Positions 43,598 to 53,316 of a stretch of 64,000 nucleotides of DNA are shown here, piece after piece; the first letter of the stretch is position 1; every line of letters begins with the position of its first letter. The notes under the pieces were generated by a model, which searched no databases, was not told the DNA's origin, and was given only the letters and a program-made list of their open reading frames with translations. The translations under genes were made by a program, and so were the position numbers. The stretch covers positions 62,001 to 126,000 of the forward strand of contig NZ_AKFJ01000011.1 of the NCBI RefSeq assembly GCF_000272475.1. The letters are read 5' to 3'. This stretch comes from Novosphingobium sp. Rr 2-17. GTDB lineage: Bacteria > Pseudomonadota > Alphaproteobacteria > Sphingomonadales > Sphingomonadaceae.

Positions 43598-44254
43598 ATG
43601 CCAGCCGTCATTTTTCCTGGTCCCGAAGGTCGTCTCGAAGGTCGTTTCCAGCCCGCGCCGCGTCCGCGCGCGCCCGTGGCGATGATCCTTCATCCGCACC
43701 CTCAGGCGGGCGGCACGATGAACGATCGCATCACCCAGCACCTCTACAAGACGTTCGTCAACCGCGGCTTCGCGACGCTACGGTTCAATTTCCGCGGCGT
43801 CGGCCGCAGCCAGGGCAGCTTCGACAACGGCATCGGCGAATTGTCCGACGCTGCCTCGGCACTCGACTGGGTGCAGTCGATCCACCCCGAAGCCTCTACC
43901 ACCTGGATCGCCGGCTACTCGTTCGGCGCCCTGATCGGCATGCAATTGCTGATGCGCCGGCCTGAGATTCGCGGCTTCATCTCGGTCGCGCCGCCCGCGA
44001 ACATGTACGATTTCAGCTTCCTGGCGCCCTGCCCCGCATCGGGCATCATCATCCAGGGCACCGGCGATACGGTGGTGACGCCCAACGCGGTGCAGAAGCT
44101 AGTCGACAAGCTGCGCACGCAAAAGCACATCACCATCCACCACGACGAGATCCCGCGCGCCAACCACTTCTTCGAGCACGAAACGCCCGAGATGATGCGC
44201 TCGGTCGATAACTACCTCGATATGCGCCTGGCGCCCGATTGCCCGATCAAGTGA
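43598..44254 (+). CDS. alpha/beta hydrolase, COG2945-like
   Basis: The 218-residue cytoplasmic hydrolase has HPHPQAGGTMNDR near residue 32, RFNFRGVGRSQGSFDNG, the nucleophile elbow GYSFGA, IQGTGDTVV with the acidic residue and RANHFF with the catalytic His. The layout is that of COG2945 small serine hydrolases of unknown substrate, frequently next to Fe-S assembly genes in sphingomonads. The start follows AGGTC at the end of a 5' leader with a bulged hairpin. The last three codons and stop lie in a tandem 42-base duplication. Confidence 0.85.
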   Translation: MPAVIFPGPEGRLEGRFQPAPRPRAPVAMILHPHPQAGGTMNDRITQHLYKTFVNRGFATLRFNFRGVGRSQGSFDNGIGELSDAASALDWVQSIHPEASTTWIAGYSFGALIGMQLLMRRPEIRGFISVAPPANMYDFSFLAPCPASGIIIQGTGDTVVTPNAVQKLVDKLRTQKHITIHHDEIPRANHFFEHETPEMMRSVDNYLDMRLAPDCPIK

Positions 44255-44325
44255 TGTGAACAACGGCGCCCGCCGATGCGGGCCCCGATCAAGTGATGTG
44301 AACGACGGCGCCCGCCAATGCGGGC
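44242..44325. repeat. 42-bp tandem duplication across the hydrolase stop codon
   Basis: Two adjacent 42-base copies (44242-44283 and 44284-44325) share 40 of 42 bases. Copy 1 contains the end of the hydrolase gene (codons PIK and TGA) and half of a hairpin; copy 2 repeats them. The differences are A/G and G/A. Confidence 0.9.
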
Positions 44326-44331
44326 GTCGTC
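44304..44331. terminator. hairpin between hydrolase and small membrane protein
   Basis: GACGGCGCCCGC and GCGGGCGTCGTC form a 12-bp stem with one mismatch around CAAT. It lies in the second copy of the 42-bp duplication and overlaps the stop codon of the convergent small gene. Confidence 0.6.
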
Positions 44332-44545
44332 ACTTCGGCGTGCCGCTGGCCTTGGCCGCCTCGCCCGTCAGCGTCTTGCCCTCGTGTGTCGGCGCGACCC
44401 AGATCACGACGTTGCCCGCCAGCACCGCCGCCAGCACGAACATCAGCGTGGCCTGCTTGCGATAGCCATCGCGCCGCCACAGCACGACGCCGCCAAAAAC
44501 CAACGCGATGACTGTCAGAACCATGAGCGACAAAGCAATGTCCAT
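44330..44545 (-). CDS. small two-helix membrane protein
   Basis: The 71-residue protein has two hydrophobic stretches (residues ~4-22 and 32-51: SLMVLTVIALVFGGVVLW and LMFVLAAVLAGNVVIWV) with an Arg/Lys-rich loop between them (RRDGYRK), then a short polar tail. It has no domain I recognise. The start at 44545 begins exactly at the first helix; the frame is open upstream but that part is not membrane-like. It is divergent from the DUF885 gene by ~75 bases. Confidence 0.6.
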   Translation of the reverse strand: MDIALSLMVLTVIALVFGGVVLWRRDGYRKQATLMFVLAAVLAGNVVIWVAPTHEGKTLTGEAAKASGTPK

Positions 44546-44621
44546 GGCCCGGCTTAGCGCAGGACGCACCGGCTCGCGAGTGGTTTGACACTGCGCCGGG
44601 CAATCGTCATCTTGCGCGACC

Positions 44622-46496
44622 ATGCAAGATTCTTTTCCCAAAACCGCCGATCTGAACCGCCCGTTCTCCCGCCGCAACGCCGTCGGCGTGCTTGCCACTG
44701 GCACCGCCGGGCTGGTGCTGGCCGGTTCGGTACGCGCAGCGGTCGCTCCAACCGTGCCTGCCGCCACCTCGCAAGGGCCAAGCGCTCTGCTCGACCAGAT
44801 TGCCTGGCGGCTGCTCGAACACGGCCCCGAAGGCGCGACCAACCTGGGCGTCGATACCGGCGCTCATGCCGCCTTGCGCAGCCAGCTCGAAGATCGCTCC
44901 CAGGCCGGTAAGGACGCGCTGGCCGCCAGCTTGCGCGCCGATCTTGCCCGCGTGGAGGCCGCGCCTATGGCCGGCACCGATCACGCCACTCGCACCAGCC
45001 TGGCGGTTGTCCGTAGCGCCTATGCTAACGCATTGGATGGGTTCGCCCAGCCGTATGGCGACGTCGCGGTGGGTAGCTGGCGCAACACCCCGTATGTCGT
45101 GATCCAGAACGTGGGCGCGTATCTCGATACGCCCAAGTTCCTCGATGCCGACCATCCGGTGCGCGATCCGGCAGACGCGGACGCCTACGTCGCACGGCTC
45201 GGCCAATTCAGCGGGCAGCTCGATGGCGAACTCGATCGCGTCCGCGCCGCCGCCGCCAAAGGCCTCGTCCCGCCAGACTTCCTGCTGGACCGCGCCATCG
45301 CCCAGATGAGCAGCACCATCGCCGACGCGCGCAACCAGGGCGGCGGGCTGGTATCCTCGATCGCCAACCGCACCACGATGATGAAGGGCACCTGGGAAGC
45401 CAAGGCGAAGGAGATCGTCGCCGGCCAGGTCGTCCCCGCGCTCGAACGCCAGTTGGCCGAACTACAGCGCCTGCGCGGCATGGCCAAGAGCGACCCCGGC
45501 ATGCGCGAGCGCCCGGACGGAGCGCAATTCTACGCCTGGGCTTTGCGCGCCAGCACCACCACGCGCACGAGCGCGGATGAAATCCACCAGCGCGGGTTGG
45601 AGGAACTGGCAGCGCTGCACGCACGGATGGAGCCGATCCTGCAATCGCTGGGCTACTCCAAGGGCAGCGTCGGCGAGCGGATGAGCGCGCTGGGCAGCGA
45701 CAAGCGCTTTATGTTCGCCAGCGGCGATCCGGGCCGCGCCGAAATCCTGGCGTTTATCCAGAAGCGGCTCGACTGGATACGCGGGCAGATGCCGCGCGCA
45801 TTTCGCGAACTGGTATCCGGTCACGTCCAGGTGCGCCGTCTGCCGGCATCCGAGGAGCCCGGCGCACCGACCGCCTATGGCGGCGCGGGGTCAAAGGACG
45901 GCAAGATTCCCGGCAAGATGTGGATCAACCTGCGCACCACCGATCTCCACCGCAAGTACGACTTGCCCACGCTCGTCCATCACGAGGCGATTCCGGGCCA
46001 CGTCTGGCAAGGCGAATACGCCAACCGCCTGCCGCTGATCCGCTCGCTGCTGGCGTTCAACGCCTATTCCGAAGGCTGGGCGCTCTATGGCGAGCAACTG
46101 GCGGACGAACTGGGCGCTTACGCCGATGATCCGGTCGGCCGGCTGGGCTATCTGCAGTCGATCGCCTTTCGCGCCTGCCGCATGGTGGTCGATACCGGCC
46201 TGCATTCCAAGGGCTGGACCCGCGATCAGGCGGTGCGCTTCTTCATGGAAAAGAACGGCAACAAGCGCGAGGAAGTCGTCAACGAAGTGGACCGCTATTG
46301 CTCATGGCCGGGCCAGGCCTGTGGCTACAAGATGGGTCATTCGGAAATCAACCGCCAGCGCGACAAGGCCAAGACGGCGCTGGGTAAGGCTTACGACTTG
46401 CGCGATTTCGACCAGGCGGTGGTCGATGGCGGCAACGTCCCGCTCGACGTGCTGGCGACCAACGTAGACGCCTACATCGCCGGCAAGCACCGCTAA
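44622..46496 (+). CDS. DUF885 family protein, exported, zinc-peptidase-like
   Basis: The 624-residue protein has a twin-arginine-like signal (SRRNAVGVLATGTAGLVLAGS) and is thus probably periplasmic. The DUF885 domain covers the rest, with HHEAIPGH at about 453-460, which resembles a zinc-metallopeptidase HExxH but with an inserted Gly-Pro (HEAIPGH), and conserved SEGWALYGEQL downstream that could give the third ligand (Glu). The family is widely predicted to be carboxypeptidase-like with unknown substrate. It is a single gene followed by a hairpin. Confidence 0.85.
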   Translation: MQDSFPKTADLNRPFSRRNAVGVLATGTAGLVLAGSVRAAVAPTVPAATSQGPSALLDQIAWRLLEHGPEGATNLGVDTGAHAALRSQLEDRSQAGKDALAASLRADLARVEAAPMAGTDHATRTSLAVVRSAYANALDGFAQPYGDVAVGSWRNTPYVVIQNVGAYLDTPKFLDADHPVRDPADADAYVARLGQFSGQLDGELDRVRAAAAKGLVPPDFLLDRAIAQMSSTIADARNQGGGLVSSIANRTTMMKGTWEAKAKEIVAGQVVPALERQLAELQRLRGMAKSDPGMRERPDGAQFYAWALRASTTTRTSADEIHQRGLEELAALHARMEPILQSLGYSKGSVGERMSALGSDKRFMFASGDPGRAEILAFIQKRLDWIRGQMPRAFRELVSGHVQVRRLPASEEPGAPTAYGGAGSKDGKIPGKMWINLRTTDLHRKYDLPTLVHHEAIPGHVWQGEYANRLPLIRSLLAFNAYSEGWALYGEQLADELGAYADDPVGRLGYLQSIAFRACRMVVDTGLHSKGWTRDQAVRFFMEKNGNKREEVVNEVDRYCSWPGQACGYKMGHSEINRQRDKAKTALGKAYDLRDFDQAVVDGGNVPLDVLATNVDAYIAGKHR

Positions 46497-46503
46497 GCGC
46501 CCC

Positions 46504-46533
46504 GCCGCCCCTCCGTATCAGCGAAGGGGCGGC
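46504..46533. terminator. hairpin between DUF885 and DUF937-like genes
   Basis: GCCGCCCCT and AGGGGCGGC form a 9-bp stem with a 12-base loop between convergent genes. Confidence 0.55.
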
Positions 46534-46546
46534 GCTTAGCGGCGTG

Positions 46547-46894
46547 TTACTTGAACAAGCCCTTCGCCATGGCGCTCAAATCGTCGATCACGCTGCCGTC
46601 GCCGTCCTTGTCGAACAGGCTCGCCACTTTGCCCGGATCAGCCGCCAAAGCGCCGGCGAACTGGGTGAGCGAACCTTCGCCGCCGATCTGCTCGATCACT
46701 TCGCGCAGGGTGCCCACGTCCAGCCCGGTGCGCACGGACGCCAGTTCAGCCGTATCGCCGTCCTGCTGATGCGCGATACCCAGCGCGGCGATGGCCTTTT
46801 CCGCCACCGTCGGATCGAGCCCGAGCTTCGTCGCGAGGTTGGCCACGTCGGCGTGCTGGCTGACCTGGCCGAGGATTTCATCGAATAAACCCAT
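46547..46894 (-). CDS. DUF937/YidB-like small protein with an EF-hand-like tail
   Basis: The 115-residue protein starts MGLFDEILGQVSQH and carries helical segments with the pattern of DUF937/YidB proteins (LATKLGLDPTVAEKAIAALG, a short repeat). A C-terminal loop, LFDKDGDGSVIDDL (about 93-106), has the D-x-D-x-D-G spacing of a calcium-binding loop. AAGGAG precedes the start at 46894. The role is unknown; it stands alone. Confidence 0.8.
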   Translation of the reverse strand: MGLFDEILGQVSQHADVANLATKLGLDPTVAEKAIAALGIAHQQDGDTAELASVRTGLDVGTLREVIEQIGGEGSLTQFAGALAADPGKVASLFDKDGDGSVIDDLSAMAKGLFK

Positions 46895-47068
46895 GTTTTT
46901 CGCTCCTTTGCTGAATGATGTAACATGGGGGCAATACATGACGAGCGGAAGGCGCGAATTGTCTCAGGTCATAGCCGTGTGGAAAAACAGGCCGGCTGGA
47001 TGCCAATTTGTCGCGCGCCCCCGCCGGCGACCAATCCCCAGGTAGCCGACGCTGCCGCCCACAACGAA

Positions 47069-47098
47069 AAAGCCCCGGAACCGAAGTTCCAGGGCTTT
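47069..47098 (-). terminator. pckA intrinsic terminator
   Basis: A 13-bp stem with one mismatch around CGAA ends ~20 bases past the pckA stop. On the minus strand it is followed by a T-rich run, so it is a convincing terminator. Confidence 0.85.
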
Positions 47099-47121
47099 CC
47101 CGTTATATCCGTGAGGCCAGC

Positions 47122-48723
47122 TTACGCCGCGACGGGGGCTGCCTTGCGGACGCCTTCGTCGACGTGGGCTTCGAACTGCTCGAAGTTCTCAATGAACTTG
47201 CGAACCAGTTCCTGCGCGGTGACGTCGTAAGCGGCCGTATCGGCCCAGGCGCCACGCGCGTCGAGCAGCTTGGCGTCCACGCCCGGCACCGAAACCGGAA
47301 CTTCAAAGCCGAAGTTGGGATCTTCGCGGAACTCGGCTTCGTTCAAGCTGCCGTCGAGCGCAGCATTGAGCAGTGCGCGGGTGGCTTTGATCGGCATGCG
47401 CTTGATGCCTTCCATGGTGGCCTTGCCGCCGGACCAGCCGGTGTTGACCAGCCAGCACTTCACGCCGCCCTTGGCGATACGCTCCTTGAGGAGATTGCCG
47501 TAGATGGTGGGGTGACGCGGCATGAACGGGGCGCCGAAGCAGGTGCTGAACGTCGCTTCCGGCTCGGTCACGCCGATCTCGGTGCCGGCAACGCGCGCGG
47601 TGTAGCCCGAGAGGAAGTGGTACATCGCCTGGTCGGGCGTCAGACGCGCGATCGGAGGCAGCACGCCATAAGCATCCGCCGTCAGGAAGATGATGTTCTG
47701 CGGCACTGGCCCCAGGTTGTCCTTCGACGCGTTCGGGATGAAGTCGATCGGGTACGAACCACGGCTGTTCTCGGCGAGCGTATTGTCGTCGAGGTCGAGG
47801 GTGCGGGTCTCGGGATCGATCACGACGTTTTCCAGCACCGTGCCGAACCGCTTGGTGACGGCGTAGATTTCGGGCTCGGCTTCTTCCGACAAGCGGATCA
47901 TCTTGGCGTAGCAGCCGCCTTCGAAGTTGAACACGGCGGTGTCCGACCAGCCATGCTCGTCGTCACCGATGAGGGTGCGGCTGGCGTCGGCGGACAGCGT
48001 GGTCTTGCCAGTGCCCGACAGGCCGAAGAACACCGCGGTATCGCCATCGGGGCCAATGTTGGCCGAGCAATGCATCGGCATGACGCCCTGGACCGGCAGA
48101 AGGTAGTTGAGGATGCCGAACACCGACTTCTTCATCTCGCCTGCATAAGCGGTTCCACCGATCAGGATCAGCTTTTCCGAGAAGTTGACCGCCACGATCG
48201 TTTCGCTGCGCGCGCCGTGACGCGCCGGGTCGGCGCGGAAGCTGGGCAAGTCGATGATGGTGTATTCCGGCGTGAAGCTTTCCAGCTCCTGCGTGGTCGG
48301 ACGGACCAGCAGCGTGCGGATGAACAAGTTGTGCCAGGCCAACTCGTTTATCACGCGCACGTTGACGCGGTATTCCGGCTGCGAGCCACCGAACAAGTCG
48401 GCGACGTAGATCTTGTCCTTCTGGCCCAGCGCAGCGTAAAAATCTTCCTTCAGCGCGGCGAACTGCTCCGGCGTCATCGGAGCGTTGGTCTTGCCCCACC
48501 AGATCGTGTCTTCGGTCTCAGCATCGCGCACGAAGAACTTGTCCTTGGCCGAACGCCCGGTGTGCTTTCCGGTGGCGACAACGAAGGGGCCCTCTGCGGC
48601 CAGGACGCCTTCCCCGTTCCTCACGGCATGCTCAACCAGCGGTGCGGTGCCGAGATTTGCGAAGAGCTGCGCCTTCGTTTCTATGCCTTGTTTCGCGAGC
48701 GGAAAGCTAAGGGAAGCGGTCAA
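47122..48723 (-). CDS. pckA: phosphoenolpyruvate carboxykinase (ATP)
   Basis: The 533-residue enzyme converts oxaloacetate and ATP to phosphoenolpyruvate, the entry to gluconeogenesis. It shows [12 protein letters not shown], the P-loop GLSGTGKTT (234-242), the IGDDEHGW metal site, and the MHCSANIG and RTLLVRPT regions. The start is TTG 48723 with GGAGGA eight bases upstream. It is divergent from chvI; a 7-2-7 palindrome (48785-48800) lies between them. In related alphaproteobacteria ChvI and the downstream PTS proteins influence pckA, so the arrangement fits carbon control. Confidence 0.97.
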   Translation of the reverse strand: MTASLSFPLAKQGIETKAQLFANLGTAPLVEHAVRNGEGVLAAEGPFVVATGKHTGRSAKDKFFVRDAETEDTIWWGKTNAPMTPEQFAALKEDFYAALGQKDKIYVADLFGGSQPEYRVNVRVINELAWHNLFIRTLLVRPTTQELESFTPEYTIIDLPSFRADPARHGARSETIVAVNFSEKLILIGGTAYAGEMKKSVFGILNYLLPVQGVMPMHCSANIGPDGDTAVFFGLSGTGKTTLSADASRTLIGDDEHGWSDTAVFNFEGGCYAKMIRLSEEAEPEIYAVTKRFGTVLENVVIDPETRTLDLDDNTLAENSRGSYPIDFIPNASKDNLGPVPQNIIFLTADAYGVLPPIARLTPDQAMYHFLSGYTARVAGTEIGVTEPEATFSTCFGAPFMPRHPTIYGNLLKERIAKGGVKCWLVNTGWSGGKATMEGIKRMPIKATRALLNAALDGSLNEAEFREDPNFGFEVPVSVPGVDAKLLDARGAWADTAAYDVTAQELVRKFIENFEQFEAHVDEGVRKAAPVAA

Positions 48724-48784
48724 TGTCTATCCTCCAATAGAGCGTGCCGGCCGGAAGGTCCCCCCCGCGCCGAACACATAAGCA

Positions 48785-48800
48785 ATTCTTGGGCAAGAAT
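48785..48800. promoter_or_regulatory. palindrome between pckA and chvI
   Basis: ATTCTTG-GG-CAAGAAT is a perfect 7-2-7 inverted repeat, 62 bases upstream of the pckA start and ~150 bases upstream of chvI. It is placed for control of one or both divergent genes. I cannot assign a regulator. Confidence 0.55.
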
Positions 48801-48950
48801 CACATTGCGCATAAGCGACCACCTCTTTTCAGTCAAATTTGCTCAAATGGGAACTTATAACGCAAGATCATATCCAATCTGGCTGAATTGGGGACCGATT
48901 GAGCAGCAATTGTCACGCGGCTCATCTGCGGCTAGGCAACGGGCGCGGCA

Positions 48951-49772
48951 ATGAAGGACAATCGAGTACCTATGGGCGAACCGCAGCCATCTTCCCCGCA
49001 TCCCGCTGACAGCGCGCCAGTCTCTCGCGCGTCCGGCGGCGAGCGGCCTGCCACGCCCGAGCGCCAGCAGGTCATCGCGCTGGTGGATGATGATCGCAAC
49101 ATCCTCACCACCGTCTCGATCGGACTGCAGGCCGAGGGCTTCGCCACCCGCGTCTATGCCGATGCGGAAACGGCGCTGCGGGCCTTGCTCGACAATCCGC
49201 CCGATCTTGCCATCTTCGATATCAAGATGCCGCGCATGGACGGCTTTCGGTTGTTGCAGGAACTGCGGTCGCAATCGCGCCTGCCGGTGATCTTCCTGAC
49301 GTCCAAGGATGAGGAGCCGGACGAGGCGCTGGGCCTGGCGATGGGCGCGGACGATTATATCACCAAGCCGTTCAGCCAGCGCCTGCTGGTCGCGCGCATC
49401 CGCGCCATCCTGCGCCGCAGCGAACTCGCCCGCACCCCGCCCGAGGAAACGCCGGCTACCGATGTTCCCGAGCCCGTCGTACGGGGGCGCCTGCGACTGG
49501 ACCCGGCGCGCCACCAGGTGACCTGGGACGGCGCGCAGGTTTCGCTCACCGTCACCGAGTTCCTGATCCTGGAAGCGCTGGCACTGCGCCCAGGCGTGGT
49601 GAAAAGCCGCAATCAGTTGATGGACGCGGCTTACAGCGAAGACGTTTACGTCGATGACCGCACGATCGACAGCCACATCAAGCGACTGCGGCGCAAGTTT
49701 CGCGCCGCCGACAATGAGTTCTCGGCCATCGATACGCTCTATGGTGCGGGCTATTCGTTCACCGATGCCTAA
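48951..49772 (+). CDS. chvI: response regulator ChvI
   Basis: The 273-residue OmpR-type regulator has a disordered Pro/Ser-rich N terminus (about residues 1-38), a receiver domain (ALVDDDRN, phosphoacceptor Asp90 in [12 protein letters not shown], Lys in ITKPF) and a winged helix with [12 protein letters not shown] and [10 protein letters not shown]. ChvI responds to acid or envelope stress through ChvG and is essential in several alphaproteobacteria. It is followed by chvG (eight-base overlap) and the hprK-rapZ-PTS block. An ATG at 48972 is an alternative start. Confidence 0.93.
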   Translation: MKDNRVPMGEPQPSSPHPADSAPVSRASGGERPATPERQQVIALVDDDRNILTTVSIGLQAEGFATRVYADAETALRALLDNPPDLAIFDIKMPRMDGFRLLQELRSQSRLPVIFLTSKDEEPDEALGLAMGADDYITKPFSQRLLVARIRAILRRSELARTPPEETPATDVPEPVVRGRLRLDPARHQVTWDGAQVSLTVTEFLILEALALRPGVVKSRNQLMDAAYSEDVYVDDRTIDSHIKRLRRKFRAADNEFSAIDTLYGAGYSFTDA

Positions 49773-51360
49773 AAGCGCGCCTGAGCCGCCAACTTCCCGG
49801 ATGCCGGCGCTGGCACGGCGAGCGGCGGTGCGGCTGGGGATGCCCTGGGGGGTCTCGCTGACGATCCGCATCCTCGCGGTCAACGTGATCGCCATCGCCT
49901 TGCTCGCCGGCAGCTTGTTCTACATCGACAGCTATCGCCGCGAACTGCTGGACGAGCGCTATCGGCTGGCCAAGGCCGAAGCCGAGATCACCGCCGATGC
50001 GTTGGTCCACGCCAATGCGAGGGAGACACGCGCATTGATCGCCCGCATCGGCACCGAACAGAAGTTGCGGTTGCGCTTGTTCAACGCCAAAGGCGCTCTG
50101 GTCGCCGATAGCTTTGCGCTGGCGCCGGCGTCCTACCGCTTGATCGACCCTGCCAGCGAGCCCTGGCTGCAGGACGCCGCCCGAGTTCTGGACCAGGCCA
50201 TGGACAACGTGGTGGGGGCAGAGCTCATCCCCGATTACCACGATCCGGCGGATGCCTCGGCCCGCGCCTGGCCCGAGATCGCCACGGCGCTTGCCACCCG
50301 TCGCACCGAGATCAACCACCAGGCCGCGCCGGACCGCACCCCCGTCATCATCGCCGCAACTCCCGTGGGGACGAACGGCAGCGCCCTGCTCATCACCCGC
50401 AACGCCCGCGACATCACCGAGAACGTACGAATGGCGCGCCAGACGCTGGCCTTCGTCGTCGGCGGCGCCTTTGCGGTATCGATCTTCCTCTCGCTGTTCC
50501 TGGCCCGCACCATCGTCGAGCCGTTGCGCAAGCTGGTGCGCGCCGCCGTACGCGTGCGGCTTGGCCGCGACCGCAGCGTCATCGTTCCCCGACTGCCCGA
50601 CCGGCGCGACGAAATCGGCCTGCTCGCGCGCGCCATTTCCGACATGAGCGGCGCGCTCAGTCAGCGGATCGACGCGGTGGAAAGCTTTGCGGCGGATGTG
50701 GCGCACGAGCTGAAAAACCCGCTGACCTCGCTGCGCAGTGCCCTGGAAAGCCTGGAACGGGTGGAGCAACCCGACTTGCGCGCCCAATTGATCGGCATCG
50801 CCAAGGACGATGTGCGCCGTCTCGACTTCCTCATCTCCGAGATCGCCGATGCCAGTCGCATCGACGCGCAGCTCAGCCGCACGACGTTCGAGCCGGTGGA
50901 CATGGCGCGTCTCGTCCATGCCCTCGTCGGCGAGCGCGACCAGCGCGGCGTTAATGGCAGCAGCGTGATCGCGATCGCCTATCAGGAGGGCGACGACCTC
51001 GTCGTACCCGGCGATGCACCGCGCCTGGAGCGCGTCCTGCAGAACCTCATCGACAACGCCGTCTCGTTCTCAAAGGAAGGCGGCGCGATCGAGGTGACCC
51101 TGGCGCGCGAAGGCAAGCGGGTGGTGATCGCGGTGGCGGACCATGGCCCCGGCGTTCCCGAAGGCGCGCGCGAACGCATCTTCGAACGCTTCCACTCGCT
51201 ACGCCCCGCGCGCGAAGAATTCGGCAAGCACAGCGGCCTGGGCCTGGGCATCGCGCGCACCATCGCCGAAGCGCACTTCGGAACTCTCGTCACCACCGAC
51301 CGGACCGACGGCGCGCCCGGCGCCCGCTTCGTGCTGTCGCTGCCGGCCTGGCAAGGCTGA
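49765..51360 (+). CDS. chvG: sensor histidine kinase ChvG
   Basis: The ~531-residue kinase has two membrane helices (about 35-55 and 230-250) around a ~170-residue periplasmic sensor domain, a HAMP linker ([12 protein letters not shown]), the H-box [14 protein letters not shown] and ATPase motifs ([27 protein letters not shown]). Its start at 49765 overlaps chvI by eight bases, and its stop overlaps the hprK start (TGATG). It pairs with ChvI; the periplasmic protein ExoR that inhibits ChvG in rhizobia is not seen here. Confidence 0.93.
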   Translation: MPKSAPEPPTSRMPALARRAAVRLGMPWGVSLTIRILAVNVIAIALLAGSLFYIDSYRRELLDERYRLAKAEAEITADALVHANARETRALIARIGTEQKLRLRLFNAKGALVADSFALAPASYRLIDPASEPWLQDAARVLDQAMDNVVGAELIPDYHDPADASARAWPEIATALATRRTEINHQAAPDRTPVIIAATPVGTNGSALLITRNARDITENVRMARQTLAFVVGGAFAVSIFLSLFLARTIVEPLRKLVRAAVRVRLGRDRSVIVPRLPDRRDEIGLLARAISDMSGALSQRIDAVESFAADVAHELKNPLTSLRSALESLERVEQPDLRAQLIGIAKDDVRRLDFLISEIADASRIDAQLSRTTFEPVDMARLVHALVGERDQRGVNGSSVIAIAYQEGDDLVVPGDAPRLERVLQNLIDNAVSFSKEGGAIEVTLAREGKRVVIAVADHGPGVPEGARERIFERFHSLRPAREEFGKHSGLGLGIARTIAEAHFGTLVTTDRTDGAPGARFVLSLPAWQG

Positions 51361-51824
51361 TGACGCCGCCGTTTTCGCGACAGTCGACTTGCGTTGCGAT
51401 CGGCGGCCGGGCGGTGCTGATCGAAGGCCCGCCGGGTACGGGTAAGTCCGCCCTGGCGCTGGCGCTGATCGACCGGGGGGCCACACTGATCGGAGACGAT
51501 TCGGTCTTGCTGTCCACCGAAGGCGACAAGCTGGTCGCCCAGCCACACCCCAATACCCACGGGCTTCTGGAAGTGCGCAACCTCGGCTTGCTGCCGTTCC
51601 CGGTGTGCGAGAGCGCGCCGGTCGCGCTGGCGGTCATGCTGGATGCGGACGCGCCGCGCTACATCGAGCAGGCCCAGATCATCGCGATCGGCGGAGTATC
51701 GGTACCTTGTCTGCGGTTGTGGCCAGACGGCGGGCCGCTCGCGCTCAAGGTGGAACTTGCCCTGGCCCGTTTTGGCTGGCCCGCTTCGGCAAGTGAGAGC
51801 GCGGCATCCGCGCCATCGTCCTGA
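51360..51824 (+). CDS. hprK: HPr kinase/phosphorylase, short alphaproteobacterial form
   Basis: The 154-residue protein keeps only the catalytic half of HprK: Walker A GPPGTGKS (23-30), LIGDDSVLL and the LKVELALARFG end, without the N-terminal domain of Firmicute HprK (~310 residues). It phosphorylates the regulatory Ser of HPr. It overlaps chvG and is followed by rapZ, EIIA and HPr. The partner Ser in HPr is Ser50 in this window. The short form is normal for this class. Confidence 0.92.
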   Translation: MTPPFSRQSTCVAIGGRAVLIEGPPGTGKSALALALIDRGATLIGDDSVLLSTEGDKLVAQPHPNTHGLLEVRNLGLLPFPVCESAPVALAVMLDADAPRYIEQAQIIAIGGVSVPCLRLWPDGGPLALKVELALARFGWPASASESAASAPSS

Positions 51825-51880
51825 ATATCACTCGTTAAGCCCCCTTTCCTTTCCGCTGAACCGGGCGCACAAGAGGGTAA

Positions 51881-52915
51881 ATGGACGGCGACAAACTCCA
51901 GCACGATACAACCACAGAACCGAGTCCCGCAGCCTGTCAACGCGTGCTGCTGGTGACCGGCATGCTCGGGGCCGGCAAGACCACCGCGCTTCGAGTGCTG
52001 GAGGATTTAGGCTGGGAGATCGTCGACAATTTCCCAATCAGACTACTGGACGGCCTGCTCGAATCCGCACCCGGCCATGGCCTGAGCCAGGCGCTGGGCA
52101 GCCGCCAGGACACCCTCACTCCCCTGGCGATCGGCTTCGATTCGCGCACGCGCGGCTTCAACCCGGAACGGATCATCGCCCAGGTAAAGGCCTTGGGTGA
52201 ACGCCGCGATATCGAATTGACCACGCTGTTCCTCGATTGCTCCAGCAAGGAACTGGAGCGTCGTTACAACGAGACGCGCCGTCGCCATGCCCTGGCGTTG
52301 GACGCTCCCGCCTCCACCGGCATCCGGGCGGAACGCGAACTGCTGGCACCGATGCGCCGCTGGGCCGATCTGCTGATCGACACTACCGAATTTACCAGCA
52401 ACGATCTGCAACGCGTGATTCGCGAAGACTTCGCCGCCAGCGCGCCCGAAGATCTGACGATCACCGTATCCAGTTTCGGCTTTTCGCGCGGGATGCCCCC
52501 GGTGGCAGACCTGGTTTTCGATATGCGCTTTATCGAGAATCCGCATTGGGACCCGGTGTTGCGCCCGCAGACCGGGCAGGACGCCGCCGTAGGCGCTTAT
52601 ATCATGCAAGATCCGGCCTGGGATGAGGCGTTCACCCGCATTCGCGACCTGCTCCTGCTCCTGCTTCCGCGCTATCGCCAGCAGGGCAAGGCGTATGTCC
52701 ATATCGCCTTCGGTTGTACCGGAGGGAGACACCGATCGGTTTTCACAGCAGAGCAGATCGCAGCGGCCTTGCGCCATGCCGGTTTTTCGCCCACATTGCT
52801 GCACCGCAACCTGGCCTCGCGCGCCGCAGATTTTCTAGAAGGCGGTCGCGACGTGAAAAAAATCAACGAAACGCCTGGGGGCGCAGGTAGGAATCGGAGC
52901 CCATTTCCAGAATGA
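51881..52915 (+). CDS. rapZ: RapZ-like nucleotide-binding protein
   Basis: The 344-residue protein has an N-terminal P-loop domain (GMLGAGKT at 27-34, EIVDNFPIRLL after it) and a C-terminal domain with DMRFIENPHWDP and GCTGGRHRSV. RapZ in enterobacteria guides RNase E to small RNAs that control glucosamine-6-phosphate synthase; in alphaproteobacteria its role is poorly known. The P-loop reads GMLGAGKT rather than the common GLSGAGKS. It overlaps the EIIA gene by four bases (ATGA), tying it to the PTS. Confidence 0.92.
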   Translation: MDGDKLQHDTTTEPSPAACQRVLLVTGMLGAGKTTALRVLEDLGWEIVDNFPIRLLDGLLESAPGHGLSQALGSRQDTLTPLAIGFDSRTRGFNPERIIAQVKALGERRDIELTTLFLDCSSKELERRYNETRRRHALALDAPASTGIRAERELLAPMRRWADLLIDTTEFTSNDLQRVIREDFAASAPEDLTITVSSFGFSRGMPPVADLVFDMRFIENPHWDPVLRPQTGQDAAVGAYIMQDPAWDEAFTRIRDLLLLLLPRYRQQGKAYVHIAFGCTGGRHRSVFTAEQIAAALRHAGFSPTLLHRNLASRAADFLEGGRDVKKINETPGGAGRNRSPFPE

Positions 52916-53316
52916 TCGGCATGATCCTGGTGACCCACGGCAATCTCGCCGAAGAGTTCGTAAACGCGATGGAGCACGTAGTGGGCGACCAGCCTGCCGT
53001 CGCGACCGTGTGCATCGGGCCCAACGACGATATGGAGCGGCGCCGCAGTGAAATCGCCGAGGCGATCGTTGCAGTCGATAGCGGCGAAGGCGTTATCATC
53101 CTGACCGACTTGTTCGGCGGCACCCCCTCGAATCTGGCCATCTCTCTGATGCAGGCCGGCAAAGTCGAAGTGATCGCCGGCATCAACCTGCCGATGCTGA
53201 TCCGCCTGGCCAAGGCCCGCAGTTGCATGGGCGTGCGCGAAGCAGCCGGTGCCGCCCGCGATGCCGGGCGTAACTACATCACCATCGCCAGCGAATACCT
53301 GGGGCAGGATGCATGA
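52912..53316 (+). CDS. PTS mannose-type EIIA domain protein
   Basis: The 134-residue protein has an active His9 (ILVTHGNLAEEF), TDLFGGTPSNLA and GINLPMLIRLA, matching the EIIA(Man) fold. It takes phosphate from HPr. No EIIB or EIIC partner is present, so it is a regulatory phosphoacceptor in an incomplete PTS. It is coupled on both sides by ATGA overlaps, to rapZ and to HPr. Confidence 0.93.
   Translation: MIGMILVTHGNLAEEFVNAMEHVVGDQPAVATVCIGPNDDMERRRSEIAEAIVAVDSGEGVIILTDLFGGTPSNLAISLMQAGKVEVIAGINLPMLIRLAKARSCMGVREAAGAARDAGRNYITIASEYLGQDA

Noticed and set aside
47008..48954. Open plus-strand frame of ~648 codons opposite pckA
   Set aside because: It mirrors pckA codons on the other strand, as is common in GC-rich DNA, with no domain or ribosome binding site.
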